DNA of 64,000 bases from assembly GCA_004144175.1 (NCBI GenBank), contig SEFT01000003.1, positions 186,001-250,000 of the forward strand. Reading direction: 5' to 3'. This document shows positions 35,338 to 43,789 of this stretch, piece after piece. Each line of letters begins with the position of its first letter. The stretch's first letter is position 1. The notes below the pieces were generated by a model. It was not told the origin of the DNA. It saw only the letters and a list, made by a program, of their open reading frames with translations, and made no database searches. This stretch comes from Sphingobacteriales bacterium (lineage in GTDB: Bacteria; Bacteroidota; Bacteroidia; Chitinophagales; Chitinophagaceae). Both the position numbers and the translations under genes were made by a program.

Positions 35338-35583
35338 CTATTCTACCTCTACCAATATGCTCTGGGCATCGCGTTTGCGGATGCTGAGGTAGTAGCCCGC
35401 AATCTGTATGGCCATCGGATCGCCCATTGGGGCTATCATTTCTATCCATACAGGCTCGCCGGGTATGCAGCCCATCTCCATAAGTGTAAGCTGAAAATCA
35501 CTTTGCTCGTGCTGTTTGATGACCGCACGCTTACCCGTAGGTAACTCTGACAACCTCAAATACTTATCCTGCGACAGCTTCAT
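35338..35583 (-). CDS. FeoA domain protein (stand-alone)
   Basis: This is an 81-residue SH3-like FeoA protein. It has the family's LSELPTGKRAVIKQH opening, then LTLMEMGCIPGEPVWIEMIAPMGDPM, matching the 'L...G..PG..V......P.G.P' pattern, and ends VE. FeoA assists the FeoB ferrous iron transporter, but no feoB is adjacent, so it may work with a distant FeoB or have another role. I start at the ATG complementary to 35581-35583; an upstream in-frame ATG would add eleven basic residues. Confidence 0.83.
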   Translation of the reverse strand: MKLSQDKYLRLSELPTGKRAVIKQHEQSDFQLTLMEMGCIPGEPVWIEMIAPMGDPMAIQIAGYYLSIRKRDAQSILVEVE

Positions 35584-35659
35584 TATCACAAATATACGCC
35601 TGCCATACAGGTACACCCAAAAAATGTTACGACCTTAGCAAAAATTTCTGATTTCTGTG

Positions 35660-36091
35660 ATGCCAGCAAAATTTCATGAACTGGAGGTAAATGCCCGGCT
35701 GAAAGACCGCCGAAAGTTGTCGGCCTTCCTAGACGAACTGGTGCACCACCACCTGGAGGATATTAAAAAGATAAGCCTTACCTATATTTTTTGCAGCGAC
35801 GAGCACTTGCTTCAGATCAACAAAGAGTTTCTGAAACACAATACATATACAGATATTGTGACTTTTGACCTGAGCGAAACAGGGCAAGACCTGACCGGCG
35901 AAATGTACATTAGTACCGACCGCATTACCGAAAATGCGGAAAAGTTTGGGGTGCCGTATCTGCAAGAGCTACACCGCGTAATATTTCATGGGGCCTTGCA
36001 CCTCTGTGGCTTTGGCGATAAAAAAGAAGCCGACAAGCAAGAGATGAGAAAACAGGAAGACAAGTGTCTGAAACAATATTTTAAAGACTAG
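35660..36091 (+). CDS. ybeY: rRNA maturation RNase YbeY
   Basis: YbeY is a metal-dependent endoribonuclease needed for 16S rRNA 3' end maturation and ribosome quality control. The 143-residue protein has INKEFLKHNTYTDIVTFDL, the typical central block, and RVIFHGALHLCGFGDKKEAD, which aligns with the zinc motif HGxLHLxGxDH. The two first histidines are present; the third is not, with Asp at that region (GFGD). That change seems common in Bacteroidota copies as far as I recall. ATG 35660 is preferred over the GTG just before it. The pseudouridine synthase follows 4 bp later. Confidence 0.92.
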   Translation: MPAKFHELEVNARLKDRRKLSAFLDELVHHHLEDIKKISLTYIFCSDEHLLQINKEFLKHNTYTDIVTFDLSETGQDLTGEMYISTDRITENAEKFGVPYLQELHRVIFHGALHLCGFGDKKEADKQEMRKQEDKCLKQYFKD

Positions 36092-36095
36092 AAGA

Positions 36096-36818
36096 ATGCA
36101 ACTGGATATATTATACGAAGACAACGACCTTATAATAGTAAACAAGCCTGCCGGAGTGCTGGTAATACCCGACAGGTTCAATAGCGATCTGCCATCGCTC
36201 AACAAGCTACTGGAAGCAAAACTGAAACAGCAGATATGGGTAGTACATCGCTTAGATCGTGATACCAGTGGTGTTATCTGCTTTGCCAAAAGCGAGGCAA
36301 GTCACAAATATCTATCTGCCCTGTTCCAGGAACATAATATTGGTAAATATTACTTCGGCATCGTTAATGGCAGGGTAATACCTGAAGAAGGACGGATAGA
36401 AAAACCAATAGCCGAGCACCCCGCCGTGAAGGGAAAAATGACCGTCGCTAAAAAGGGCAAGGCCTCCATTACCGACTACAAGGTGATAAAACAATGGCCT
36501 TTGTATTCGCTGGTGCAGTTCCAGATACATACAGGGCGCACGCACCAGATACGAGTACATATACAATCGATAGGCCATTCTATTATATGCGATGAGCTTT
36601 ATGGTGACGGCAAGCCGTTCCTTTTGTCCGGCATTAAGAAGAAGTTCCGTCTGTCGGATAATGACGAATCGGAAAGACCATTGCTGAGCCGACTGGCACT
36701 ACATGCCTCGAGGCTGGAGTTTAAAAAGGAAGACGGAACGGAGGTGGCGGTAGAAGCACCGCTGCCCAAGGATATGTCGGCCACTATAAAGCAGCTCGAT
36801 AAATGGGCCGGCGCTTAG
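36096..36818 (+). CDS. RluA family pseudouridine synthase
   Basis: This is a 240-residue RNA pseudouridine synthase. The catalytic Asp is in VVHRLDRDTSGVICFAKS (about 50-65), the RluA-family motif HRLDxxTSG. The opening LYEDNDLIIVNKPAGVLVIP and the later IHTGRTHQIRVHIQSIGH are also hallmark segments. There is no S4 domain in front, so it is a short RluA/RluC-like enzyme. Target uridine (rRNA or tRNA) is not readable from sequence. It is in an operon-like arrangement with ybeY. Confidence 0.92.
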   Translation: MQLDILYEDNDLIIVNKPAGVLVIPDRFNSDLPSLNKLLEAKLKQQIWVVHRLDRDTSGVICFAKSEASHKYLSALFQEHNIGKYYFGIVNGRVIPEEGRIEKPIAEHPAVKGKMTVAKKGKASITDYKVIKQWPLYSLVQFQIHTGRTHQIRVHIQSIGHSIICDELYGDGKPFLLSGIKKKFRLSDNDESERPLLSRLALHASRLEFKKEDGTEVAVEAPLPKDMSATIKQLDKWAGA

Positions 36819-36821
36819 TTT

Positions 36822-36852
36822 TTTGCATAGCTGTACCAACTTAGTACTTTTG
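36822..36852 (+). promoter_or_regulatory. Bacteroidota promoter of gldC (TTTG-N19-TACTTTTG)
   Basis: A -33 TTTG (36822-36825) and a -7 TACTTTTG (36845-36852) lie exactly 19 nt apart, matching the Bacteroidota primary-sigma consensus TTTG / TAnnTTTG. The predicted transcript start is about 15 nt before the gldC ATG. It is the clearest promoter in the window. Confidence 0.7.
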
Positions 36853-36872
36853 CCGTCAACACAACAACAGAC

Positions 36873-37229
36873 ATGAGCCAAAAATCAAATATCAATATCC
36901 AGATAGAACTGGACGAAGAAAAGATGCCGGAGATAATAGAGTGGAATGCACCCGATGGTGGCGTTGACGGCATGCAAAAAGCCAAAGGCATGTTGCTGGG
37001 CCTTTGGGATGGTGAAGAAAAATCGGCACTGCGCATAGACCTCTGGACCAAAAAGATGATGGTAGACGAAATGAACGATTTCTTTTACCAAACCTTCCTC
37101 GGCATGGCCGACACGTACCTGCGCGCCACCCGCAACCAGGAACTGGCTACAGAGCTGAAAGAATTCGGAAAAAGCTTTCACAAGAAAGCCAGCGCTGCGC
37201 TTGAGAAAGAGAACAACCAAGGTAATTAA
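36873..37229 (+). CDS. gldC: Gliding motility protein GldC
   Basis: This 118-residue protein matches GldC: the opening KSNINIQIELDEEKMPEIIE, then EWNAPDGGVDGMQKAKGMLL, ALRIDLWTKKMMVDEMNDFF, and YLRATRNQELATELKEFG. GldC is a small cytoplasmic protein required for efficient gliding in flavobacteria, often discussed together with GldB; its exact role is unresolved. Here it is not next to gldB but heads a likely operon with yqeY-like, cvpA-like and pabA-like genes. Its promoter (36822-36852) is strong-looking. With the T9SS cargos, it supports a gliding/T9SS lifestyle. Confidence 0.93.
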   Translation: MSQKSNINIQIELDEEKMPEIIEWNAPDGGVDGMQKAKGMLLGLWDGEEKSALRIDLWTKKMMVDEMNDFFYQTFLGMADTYLRATRNQELATELKEFGKSFHKKASAALEKENNQGN

Positions 37230-37262
37230 TCCATTAATTGAATAGATAAATACAAGCCAATT

Positions 37263-37721
37263 ATGTCTTTGGAACAGAAAGTAATGGAAGATATGAAAAC
37301 GGCCATGCGCGCAAAGGATGAAGCCGGGCTACGTACGCTACGCGCTATAAAAGCTGCAATACTCATCGAAAAAACTTCGGGCAATGGTAGTGATGCCATG
37401 AGCGAGGCTGATGAGACAAAAATGCTGCAAAAAATGGCCAAGCAGCGTCGCGACTCGCTGGAGATATTCCAGCAGCAGAACCGCGAAGACCTGGCTGTAA
37501 AAGAAAGAGAAGAGCTGGAGATCATCGAGCGCTTCCTGCCCAAGCAGCTTTCTACCGAAGAGCTTCAGACTGAGCTGAAAGCAATCATTGCGCAAGCAGG
37601 CGCTACATCGCCGGCTGATATGGGCAAGGTTATGGGTATGGCATCGAAGCAACTGGCCGGCAAGGCAGACGGCAGAGCTATTTCTGAGAACGTAAAACAA
37701 CTGCTGGCACAAGGTGCCTGA
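37263..37721 (+). CDS. GatB/YqeY domain-containing protein
   Basis: This is a 152-residue YqeY-like protein, all helical. MSLEQKVMEDMKTAMRAKDE and LRTLRAIKAAILIEK form the N-terminal part, LPKQLSTEELQTELKAII and GKVMGMASKQLAGKADGRAI the C-terminal GatB-like tail domain. The family resembles the tRNA-binding tail of GatB amidotransferase, but the free-standing role is unknown. It is 33 bp after gldC and 2 bp before the CvpA gene, so it is in the same operon. Confidence 0.93.
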   Translation: MSLEQKVMEDMKTAMRAKDEAGLRTLRAIKAAILIEKTSGNGSDAMSEADETKMLQKMAKQRRDSLEIFQQQNREDLAVKEREELEIIERFLPKQLSTEELQTELKAIIAQAGATSPADMGKVMGMASKQLAGKADGRAISENVKQLLAQGA

Positions 37722-37723
37722 TT

Positions 37724-38281
37724 ATGGTGCTGGATGTCATTGGCATATCACTTATAATTCTGTTTTTTATACGCGGCTACATAAAGGGTTTCATAGTAGC
37801 CGCTTTTTCTGTGCTGGCAATATTGCTGGGCATCGTTATATCGCTTAAGCTGTCTGAAAAGCTGGCTATGTACCTGCTGGAGCAGGATATTATTTCTTCA
37901 GGATGGGCGCCGGTGCTCAGCTATGTTGTGCTATTCATTTCTGTTATCCTACTGGTAAACCTTGTAGCTAAGTTAATAGAGAAATCGCTACAGGCAGTTA
38001 TGCTGGGCTGGGCCAACAGGGCAATCGGTGGGTTATTGTACACATTCCTCGCTGCTGTATTATGGAGTTCGTTATTGTGGCTGGGCAACAGACTAAATGT
38101 AATAAAGCCTGAAACCATCGCTGCATCCAAGACATACACTTATATCGAGCCCGTCGCTCCATGGTTTTTCGATAAAGTGGGCGTATTGTGGCCCATGGCC
38201 AAGGATGTTTTCGGCGATCTTGAGGTATTCTTCTCTGATGTGAATCAAAACCTATCCGAGGATGTGGATACTGATAGATAA
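37724..38281 (+). CDS. CvpA family membrane protein
   Basis: This is a 185-residue inner-membrane protein with four hydrophobic segments: IGISLIILFFIRGYIKGFIV, AAFSVLAILLGIVISL, SYVVLFISVILLVNLV, and IGGLLYTFLAAVLWSSLL. The basic RGYIKGF turn after the first segment is the usual CvpA feature. In E. coli CvpA is linked to colicin V production and envelope stress; here only the family can be stated. Its 3' end overlaps the start of the pabA-like gene by 20 nt. Confidence 0.88.
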   Translation: MVLDVIGISLIILFFIRGYIKGFIVAAFSVLAILLGIVISLKLSEKLAMYLLEQDIISSGWAPVLSYVVLFISVILLVNLVAKLIEKSLQAVMLGWANRAIGGLLYTFLAAVLWSSLLWLGNRLNVIKPETIAASKTYTYIEPVAPWFFDKVGVLWPMAKDVFGDLEVFFSDVNQNLSEDVDTDR

Positions 38282-38825
38282 TTACGATTCCTTTACCTAT
38301 ATATTGCACCACTACCTGCTGCAAACAGGCCACGAATGCACAGTTTATCGTAACGACGAGCTAACGCTGCAGGAGCTTATTGCACTACAGCCCGAGCGCC
38401 TCATTATCTCCCCCGGCCCCGAAACACCGCTACAGGCAGGTATTTGCATAGATGCAATTGCTCACTTTCACGACAAGATTCCCATTTTAGGCATCTGTCT
38501 CGGGCACCAAGCACTCGGCATGTACTTCGGCGCAAAATTGATACACGCTCCCTACCCGATGCATGGCAAAACCAGCAATGTGACGCATAATGGTCATCCG
38601 CTTTTTAAGGATATCCCTACTAAGTTTCAAGTGATGAGGTATCACTCGCTGGCCGTAGAAGACTTCGGCAATACAGGACTCATATCTCTGGCTATTGCGG
38701 ATGACAATACCGTCATGGCATTGGCGCACGAGAAGCACCTTGTTATTGGTATTCAGTACCACCCCGAGTCTATTGGTAGCCATTATGGTTTGCAGATATT
38801 GCAAAACTGGGCGGGTATGTATTAA
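38262..38825 (+). CDS. pabA: Aminodeoxychorismate/anthranilate synthase glutamine amidotransferase subunit
   Basis: This is a 187-residue class I glutamine amidotransferase of the PabA/TrpG type. The catalytic triad is visible: nucleophile Cys in LGICLGHQALG (about 79), and His/Glu in IQYHPESIGS (about 165). The opening LIDNYDSFTYILHHYL and SPGPETPLQAG are also typical. It supplies ammonia to PabB or TrpE, which is not nearby, so folate or tryptophan use is uncertain. PabA and TrpG cannot be told apart from sequence alone. It is the last gene of the gldC operon and ends 3 bp from the convergent birA. Confidence 0.88.
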   Translation: MWILIDNYDSFTYILHHYLLQTGHECTVYRNDELTLQELIALQPERLIISPGPETPLQAGICIDAIAHFHDKIPILGICLGHQALGMYFGAKLIHAPYPMHGKTSNVTHNGHPLFKDIPTKFQVMRYHSLAVEDFGNTGLISLAIADDNTVMALAHEKHLVIGIQYHPESIGSHYGLQILQNWAGMY

Positions 38826-38828
38826 GCG

Positions 38829-39584
38829 TTACCACTTCCAGCTAATTGCGCCATGTGTATACCTGGTAAACATGCCATTTTCTTGTTGTACTTCTAATTG
38901 TCCATTGGATAACGCCTGTATGATGGTCGCCCCCCAAACGGAAGTACCATCTGTAAACAGTTGTTTTTCAGACCTCCGGTACAAGTTTTCGTTATAATCT
39001 TTCATGATATCGCTGACTGACGTGGCACTGTACACCTTTTCTAATATAGCAGCTCTTATTTGCCATCCCAGTTCAACTACGTCGAATAACTTGCCGGTTT
39101 GAAGATATACTGACGTGGCATTAGGCAAATCGGGCGCAAATTGCTCCTGCCTTACGTTCAACCCAAATCCTACTATGCTATATACCCACTCGCTGCCACG
39201 TAACACATTCTCTATCAACACTCCTCCTGCCTTTTTGTCATTCATTATCACGTCGTTAGGCCACTTGATACACACATCTACACTTTCACATAAGTTTTGC
39301 AATACCGCAGCTATGGCGCTCGTCACACATGCATTGTAGGCAAACTGGTCGCTCAAAGCATGTACCGGACTCACCACAATACTCATCAACAGGCTTTGTA
39401 AGGGTATATCATTCCAGTTATTTCCCCTCTGACCTTTACCACTTGTTTGCTCATCAGCTACAATGGTAAGACCTGCTTGTGCCGTATCGGCATCTATCAG
39501 GCGCATGGCATAGTTATTGGTGCTATCTATGGTATCAAGCCGTATTATAGGAGCATCCAAAATGGCTTGTAAGTTTACTGCCAA
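38829..39584 (-). CDS. birA: Biotin--[acetyl-CoA-carboxylase] ligase
   Basis: BirA activates biotin and attaches it to carboxylase BCCP domains in the cytoplasm. The 251-residue protein has the biotin-AMP loop ADEQTSGKGQRGNNWND (usual GRGRRGRxW), IKWPNDVIMNDKKAGGVLIE, and the later VGFGLNVRQEQF. There is no N-terminal helix-turn-helix domain, so it is the short, non-repressor form. The start appears to be TTG at 39584 (LeuGCA-style first codon), since no ATG gives the conserved IIRLDTIDSTNNYA start with enough N-terminal residues. Confidence 0.92.
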   Translation of the reverse strand: MAVNLQAILDAPIIRLDTIDSTNNYAMRLIDADTAQAGLTIVADEQTSGKGQRGNNWNDIPLQSLLMSIVVSPVHALSDQFAYNACVTSAIAAVLQNLCESVDVCIKWPNDVIMNDKKAGGVLIENVLRGSEWVYSIVGFGLNVRQEQFAPDLPNATSVYLQTGKLFDVVELGWQIRAAILEKVYSATSVSDIMKDYNENLYRRSEKQLFTDGTSVWGATIIQALSNGQLEVQQENGMFTRYTHGAISWKW

Positions 39585-39645
39585 AGTTTCTTAATTTTGA
39601 AATATGGCGGTAAAGATATTACCAACTTAAACAGATATACAGCAT

Positions 39646-40044
39646 TTGGAGAAAATAATAACAGCACTGCAAGGAAGAAAAAAAGCGAATACGCGCCTTA
39701 CCCGCAATAGCAAACTTTTCAAATCTATACTGAAATCAATCAAAGACAAGAAGGGTGAAGAGATCGTTTCGCTTGATCTAAAAAAAATAGATGAAGCGGT
39801 TGCAGATTTTTTTGTGGTTTGCCAGGCAAACTCTAACATTCAGATAAAGGCAATTGCAGACTTTATTGAAGAGACTGTTTGGAATGAATGTGAAGAAAAG
39901 CCGTATCATGTAGAATATGGCAAGGATTGGACATTAATAGATTTCGTAAATATAGTTGTACACGTCTTCCAGAGTGAGCAACGTAAGTTTTATGATCTGG
40001 AAGGTTTGTGGGAAGATGCTGAGCGGATGGAGCATAAAGATTAA
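39646..40044 (+). CDS. rsfS: Ribosome silencing factor RsfS
   Basis: RsfS binds ribosomal protein L14 (uL14) on the large subunit and blocks subunit joining when nutrients are low. The 132-residue protein has the family body IDEAVADFFVVCQANSNIQI, then VEYGKDWTLIDFVNIVVHVF and FYDLEGLWEDAERM, which is the usual 'WxLxDyGdvvVHvF...YxLExLW' block. The start is TTG, directly before EKIITAL. It precedes ftsH by about 40 bp, a common Bacteroidota neighbour pair. Confidence 0.94.
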   Translation: MEKIITALQGRKKANTRLTRNSKLFKSILKSIKDKKGEEIVSLDLKKIDEAVADFFVVCQANSNIQIKAIADFIEETVWNECEEKPYHVEYGKDWTLIDFVNIVVHVFQSEQRKFYDLEGLWEDAERMEHKD

Positions 40045-40083
40045 ATCTCAGTTTAATAGACCAAAACGATTTTCAAAAGACAA

Positions 40084-42057
40084 ATGGAAGATAACAAACA
40101 ACGTTCCGGATCAGGAAATGAACGGACACCAAGAAAAGGCCCTAAATTCAATATATACTGGATATATGGCATTATGCTACTGCTGCTGATAGGCTTGCAG
40201 TTCTTTACCCCCGGCTTTAGCAGCAATGCAAAAAGCATCAGCTTCCAGGATTTTAAACGCCAGTACCTTGAAAAAGGGGTGGTGGAAAGACTGGTAGTTG
40301 TAAATAAGAGCGAAGTTGAAGTATACGCTAAGAACACACCCGCTGCTAGTAGTAAGGTGCCATTTTCTAAAAGCGAGAAATCGCCTGTGGTAACTTTCCG
40401 CATTGGCTCTGTAGAACAATTTGAACAGAACCTGCGCGACGCACAGGCAGCAGTACCCGAAGCACAGCAAGTAAGCGTTATATACGAAGACCGCGGCGAT
40501 TTTCTGAATGGCTTACTACAGTCGTTCCTGTTACCTGCTATTCTGCTTGTAGCTATGTGGTTCTTCATTATGCGCAAGATGGGGGGCGGTGCATCTGGCG
40601 GTGGTGCCGGTGGTATATTCAACATTGGCAAATCAAAAGCTCAGCTTTTCGAGAAAGGTACACGCGTAAATATCACATTCAACGATGTAGCTGGCCTCGA
40701 CGAAGCTAAAGTGGAAGTGATGGAGATCGTTGACTTCCTAAAGAACCCTAAGAAATATACTTCGCTTGGTGGTAAGATACCTAAAGGAGCACTGCTTGTA
40801 GGCCCTCCAGGTACAGGTAAAACCCTGCTTGCCAAGGCTGTAGCAGGCGAGGCTCAAGTTCCCTTTTTCTCTATGTCAGGTTCCGACTTTGTGGAGCTGT
40901 TCGTAGGTGTGGGTGCAAGCCGCGTACGTGACCTCTTCAAGCAAGCACGCGAGAAAGCGCCTTGTATTGTATTTATCGATGAGATAGATGCAATTGGCCG
41001 TGCCCGTGGTAAGAACGTGGTGATGAGCAACGACGAGCGCGAGAATACATTGAACCAACTACTGGTTGAAATGGATGGCTTTAGCGGCGATACAGGTATC
41101 ATTGTACTGGCAGCTACCAACCGCCCCGACGTATTGGATACAGCCTTACTCCGCCCGGGCCGTTTTGACAGGCAGATATCTATTGATGTTCCGGATGTGA
41201 AAGGCCGTCAGAAGATATTTGAGGTGCATCTGAAACCAATTAAGAAATCAGCAAATCTTGACATCTTAAAGCTGGCTACGCAAACACCTGGTTTTGCCGG
41301 TGCTGATATAGCCAATATTTGCAACGAAGCTGCACTGATAGCTGCACGCCAAGGCAAAACTGAAGTGGACATGTCTGACTTCAACGACGCCATTGACCGT
41401 GTAATAGGTGGCCTTGAGAAAAAGAACAAGATCATTTCTCCGGATGAGAAGAAAGTAATTGCATACCATGAAGCGGGCCACGCAGTTTGCGGCTGGTTCC
41501 TGGAGCATGCGCATCCACTTATCAAGGTATCGATCGTACCGCGTGGTGTTGCAGCGTTGGGTTATGCGCAGTATCTGCCCAAAGAGCAGTATCTGTATAC
41601 TACTCAGCAGATGAACGACCAGATGGTTGCGCTATTTGGTGGTCGTGCTGCTGAAGAGCTGATATTCGGACAGATATCTACCGGAGCCCAGAACGACCTG
41701 GAGCGTATTACCAAAATGTCTTATTCTATGGTAAGTATTTACGGTATGAATGCTAAGGTTGGTAACATTTCTTACTACGATGGCCAGCAAGAGTACGCTT
41801 CCAGCAAACCGTATTCTGAAGAAACAGCCAAGCTGATAGATGAAGAAGTTCGCGCGTTGATTGCAGAGCAATATGTTCGTACTAAAGAATTACTAAGCCA
41901 GCACATGCATCATCTGAAGGCACTGGCCGAAGAACTGCTGAAGAAAGAAGTGCTATATAAAGATGACCTGGAGCGCCTGATCGGTAAACGTCCATATGAG
42001 GACATGACTCCAAATGAAGGGATCCCACCAGTTGGCGGCAGCATTGTAAATGCGTAA
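40084..42057 (+). CDS. ftsH: ATP-dependent zinc metalloprotease FtsH
   Basis: FtsH is a membrane-anchored AAA protease that degrades misfolded membrane and regulatory proteins. The 657-residue protein has two transmembrane segments (about 24-42 and 147-163) around a periplasmic domain, a Walker A GPPGTGKT (240-247), Walker [11 protein letters not shown], second region of homology [20 protein letters not shown], and the zinc site HEAGH (462-466). All catalytic parts are intact. It is co-transcribed with rsfS and followed by a strong terminator. Confidence 0.97.
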   Translation: MEDNKQRSGSGNERTPRKGPKFNIYWIYGIMLLLLIGLQFFTPGFSSNAKSISFQDFKRQYLEKGVVERLVVVNKSEVEVYAKNTPAASSKVPFSKSEKSPVVTFRIGSVEQFEQNLRDAQAAVPEAQQVSVIYEDRGDFLNGLLQSFLLPAILLVAMWFFIMRKMGGGASGGGAGGIFNIGKSKAQLFEKGTRVNITFNDVAGLDEAKVEVMEIVDFLKNPKKYTSLGGKIPKGALLVGPPGTGKTLLAKAVAGEAQVPFFSMSGSDFVELFVGVGASRVRDLFKQAREKAPCIVFIDEIDAIGRARGKNVVMSNDERENTLNQLLVEMDGFSGDTGIIVLAATNRPDVLDTALLRPGRFDRQISIDVPDVKGRQKIFEVHLKPIKKSANLDILKLATQTPGFAGADIANICNEAALIAARQGKTEVDMSDFNDAIDRVIGGLEKKNKIISPDEKKVIAYHEAGHAVCGWFLEHAHPLIKVSIVPRGVAALGYAQYLPKEQYLYTTQQMNDQMVALFGGRAAEELIFGQISTGAQNDLERITKMSYSMVSIYGMNAKVGNISYYDGQQEYASSKPYSEETAKLIDEEVRALIAEQYVRTKELLSQHMHHLKALAEELLKKEVLYKDDLERLIGKRPYEDMTPNEGIPPVGGSIVNA

Positions 42058-42080
42058 ACCACAGTAAAATAAATAAGAAG

Positions 42081-42111
42081 AAGCGATGGCTGATAACCAT
42101 CGCTTTTTTAA
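42081..42111 (+). terminator. Rho-independent terminator of ftsH
   Basis: AAGCGATGG (42081-42089) and CCATCGCTT (42097-42105) form a 9-bp perfect stem with a CTGATAA loop, followed by a run of T. Confidence 0.9.
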
Positions 42112-42135
42112 TTTTGACAACATCATTGTAGCCAT

Positions 42136-42810
42136 ATGGATTCTCGTAGCGACAAATCAAGAAACAATATTCTGGACAAGATCAGAAATAGCTTGAATGA
42201 GCACAAGGTACCCAAACCATTTCCCGAGGTAGACAGTATTCCTACACCTTCGGTATTTGCTAAGCAAGATCTTTCGGCGGAAGAAAACTTTGCTGATGCC
42301 TTCATCAAGTTAGGCGGCAAGTTTATTTTTTGCGAGAACGAGCTGGATTTCCTGGAGAATATTGCTGTTTTATACGACGACCGCAATTGGCAACAGTTAC
42401 TTTGCGCTGAAGAGCATTTGCTTGAGCTTTTTCATCAAAATAAGATGAACGTAGTGCAAACGGCTGATCAGAAAGCCGAAGGAGCTGATGCCTGTATCAC
42501 AGGCTGCGAATTACTCGTCGGCCGTACCGGCTCTATTATCTTTAGCAGTAAGCAGCATTTAGGGCGCACATCGCCAGTATTTTACCCGGTACATATTGTA
42601 GTGGCCTATGCCGGGCAGGTGGTTGATGATCTTGGAGATGGAATAGATGCTATAAAGGGCAAATACAACAATGGCTTGCCATCAATGATAAACCTAAATA
42701 CAGGGCCCAGTCGTACAGCTGATATCGAAAAAACGCTGGTTGTAGGGGTACATGGGCCGGGCGAGGTGCTTTGCTTTTACATCAATAAACCTTATAAAAA
42801 CAAGAGCTGA
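42136..42810 (+). CDS. LUD domain protein (LutC/YkgG-like)
   Basis: This 224-residue protein carries a C-terminal LUD domain. ACITGCELLVGRTGSIIFSS is the central block and LNTGPSRTADIEKTLVVGVH is the family's signature end (GPSxTADIExxLVxGVHGP). The family includes the LutC subunit of the lactate-utilisation LutABC complex. LutA and LutB genes are not adjacent, so lactate oxidation is not assured. The N-terminal 60 residues are variable and charged. The stop codon TGA lies inside the left arm of the next terminator. Confidence 0.87.
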   Translation: MDSRSDKSRNNILDKIRNSLNEHKVPKPFPEVDSIPTPSVFAKQDLSAEENFADAFIKLGGKFIFCENELDFLENIAVLYDDRNWQQLLCAEEHLLELFHQNKMNVVQTADQKAEGADACITGCELLVGRTGSIIFSSKQHLGRTSPVFYPVHIVVAYAGQVVDDLGDGIDAIKGKYNNGLPSMINLNTGPSRTADIEKTLVVGVHGPGEVLCFYINKPYKNKS

Positions 42811-42832
42811 TCTATCAAGATCAGCTCTTTAT
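42802..42832 (+). terminator. Rho-independent terminator of the LUD gene
   Basis: AAGAGCTGATC (42802-42812) and GATCAGCTCTT (42819-42829) form an 11-bp perfect stem. The left arm encodes the last two codons and the TGA stop of the LUD gene. Only a short T run follows. Confidence 0.85.
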
Positions 42833-42966
42833 ACAAATAGGATTAGGAGGTTTAATACGGGTAGATCAATTGAGGGGTAAATAAGGGCTGACCGTTTTAA
42901 ACGTCTGATACAAAATAACGTTATACCTGCCTACCCCTGTTTAGCCATATCTTGAACGGCCATTCT

Positions 42967-43000
42967 CATTCGACGAAAGTGCGTTTTCGTCCGCCGAATG
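42967..43000. repeat. Inverted repeat 10 bp past the LytTR gene stop
   Basis: The outer arms CATTCG (42967-42972) and CGAATG (42995-43000) and inner arms GACGAAA/TTTCGTC (42972-42978 and 42985-42991) nest together. There is no T run on the minus strand, so it is a weak terminator at best; it could be a protein-binding dyad. Confidence 0.4.
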
Positions 43001-43009
43001 GAAATCGAA

Positions 43010-43789
43010 CTATTCGTTATCTTTTGCTTTGAAGCCTGCGGTCTTGCTTATTTTACCGAAGCTGGCAAGAAATTCGGTCTTAACTGTCTTAGAGATAGGT
43101 ATTTGCGTATTATCTTCCATCACGATGGAACCAGTGGTCTCATACCGCTTTACATATTGCATATTCACAATATAGGACCTGTGTACCTGGAAGAAAATAT
43201 GCTGATCAATAATCTTCTTAAACTCGCCCAAGTTATAAGAACTCATAATACTATACTCCTTCGTTACAACCTTGGTGTATTTGTTTACGCTCTCGAAATA
43301 TAGTATCTCATCGGCTCTGAGATAGTCAATGCCTTTGATATTAGGAATACCAATTTTTACAGAACCATTATGGCTTGATTGCGCAATAGCTTGTGCATTT
43401 GCTGTCGTTTGGTTTTTATTTTGGATCTTTTCTATAGCCTTATTTACAGCAAATGACAGCTCATAATCGTCTATTGGTTTCAATACATACCCTGCTGCAG
43501 AAAGCTTAATAGCCTGCAAAGCAAATTCGCTATGGGCAGTGATAAAAATGGTTTGAAATGGCGTTGACGGAAAAAGCTTTAACATATCAAGCCCTGTCTT
43601 TTCAGGCATAGATATGTCTAGAAACAGTATGTCTACAGGCGTTGTTTTAAGTGCCTCTAACCCTTTCTTCCAGTCCGTAAATGTTCCAGTTACATTAAAT
43701 CCCGGGAAAAGTATACCGAGCCGTTCTTTAAGTAATTCAATTGCCTTAGGTTCATCATCGATTATAATACAGGTGAGGTTATGCAACAT
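43010..43789 (-). CDS. LytTR-family response regulator (LytR/AlgR type)
   Basis: This is a 259-residue two-component response regulator. The receiver domain (1-125) has DDE (11-13), the phospho-acceptor D58 in LFLDISMPEKTGLDML, T/S at FITAHS (84-86), and K104 in VLKPIDDYELS. The LytTR DNA-binding domain (about 150-250) has ILYFESVNKYTKVVT, FFQVHRSYIVNMQYV, and TQIPISKTVKTEFL. It is the partner of the kinases upstream, whose histidine-kinase type always pairs with LytTR regulators. Its ATG overlaps the preceding kinase stop by 11 nt (ATGTTGCATAA). Confidence 0.94.
   Translation of the reverse strand: MLHNLTCIIIDDEPKAIELLKERLGILFPGFNVTGTFTDWKKGLEALKTTPVDILFLDISMPEKTGLDMLKLFPSTPFQTIFITAHSEFALQAIKLSAAGYVLKPIDDYELSFAVNKAIEKIQNKNQTTANAQAIAQSSHNGSVKIGIPNIKGIDYLRADEILYFESVNKYTKVVTKEYSIMSSYNLGEFKKIIDQHIFFQVHRSYIVNMQYVKRYETTGSIVMEDNTQIPISKTVKTEFLASFGKISKTAGFKAKDNE

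Noticed and set aside
34718..35583. FeoA-nadD as an iron-sensing NAD operon
   Set aside because: Only co-orientation and a 50-bp gap support it; kept as a low-interest note about stand-alone FeoA.
42136..42810. Lactate-utilisation LutABC operon
   Set aside because: LutA- and LutB-like genes are absent around the LUD gene; only the LUD domain itself is supported.
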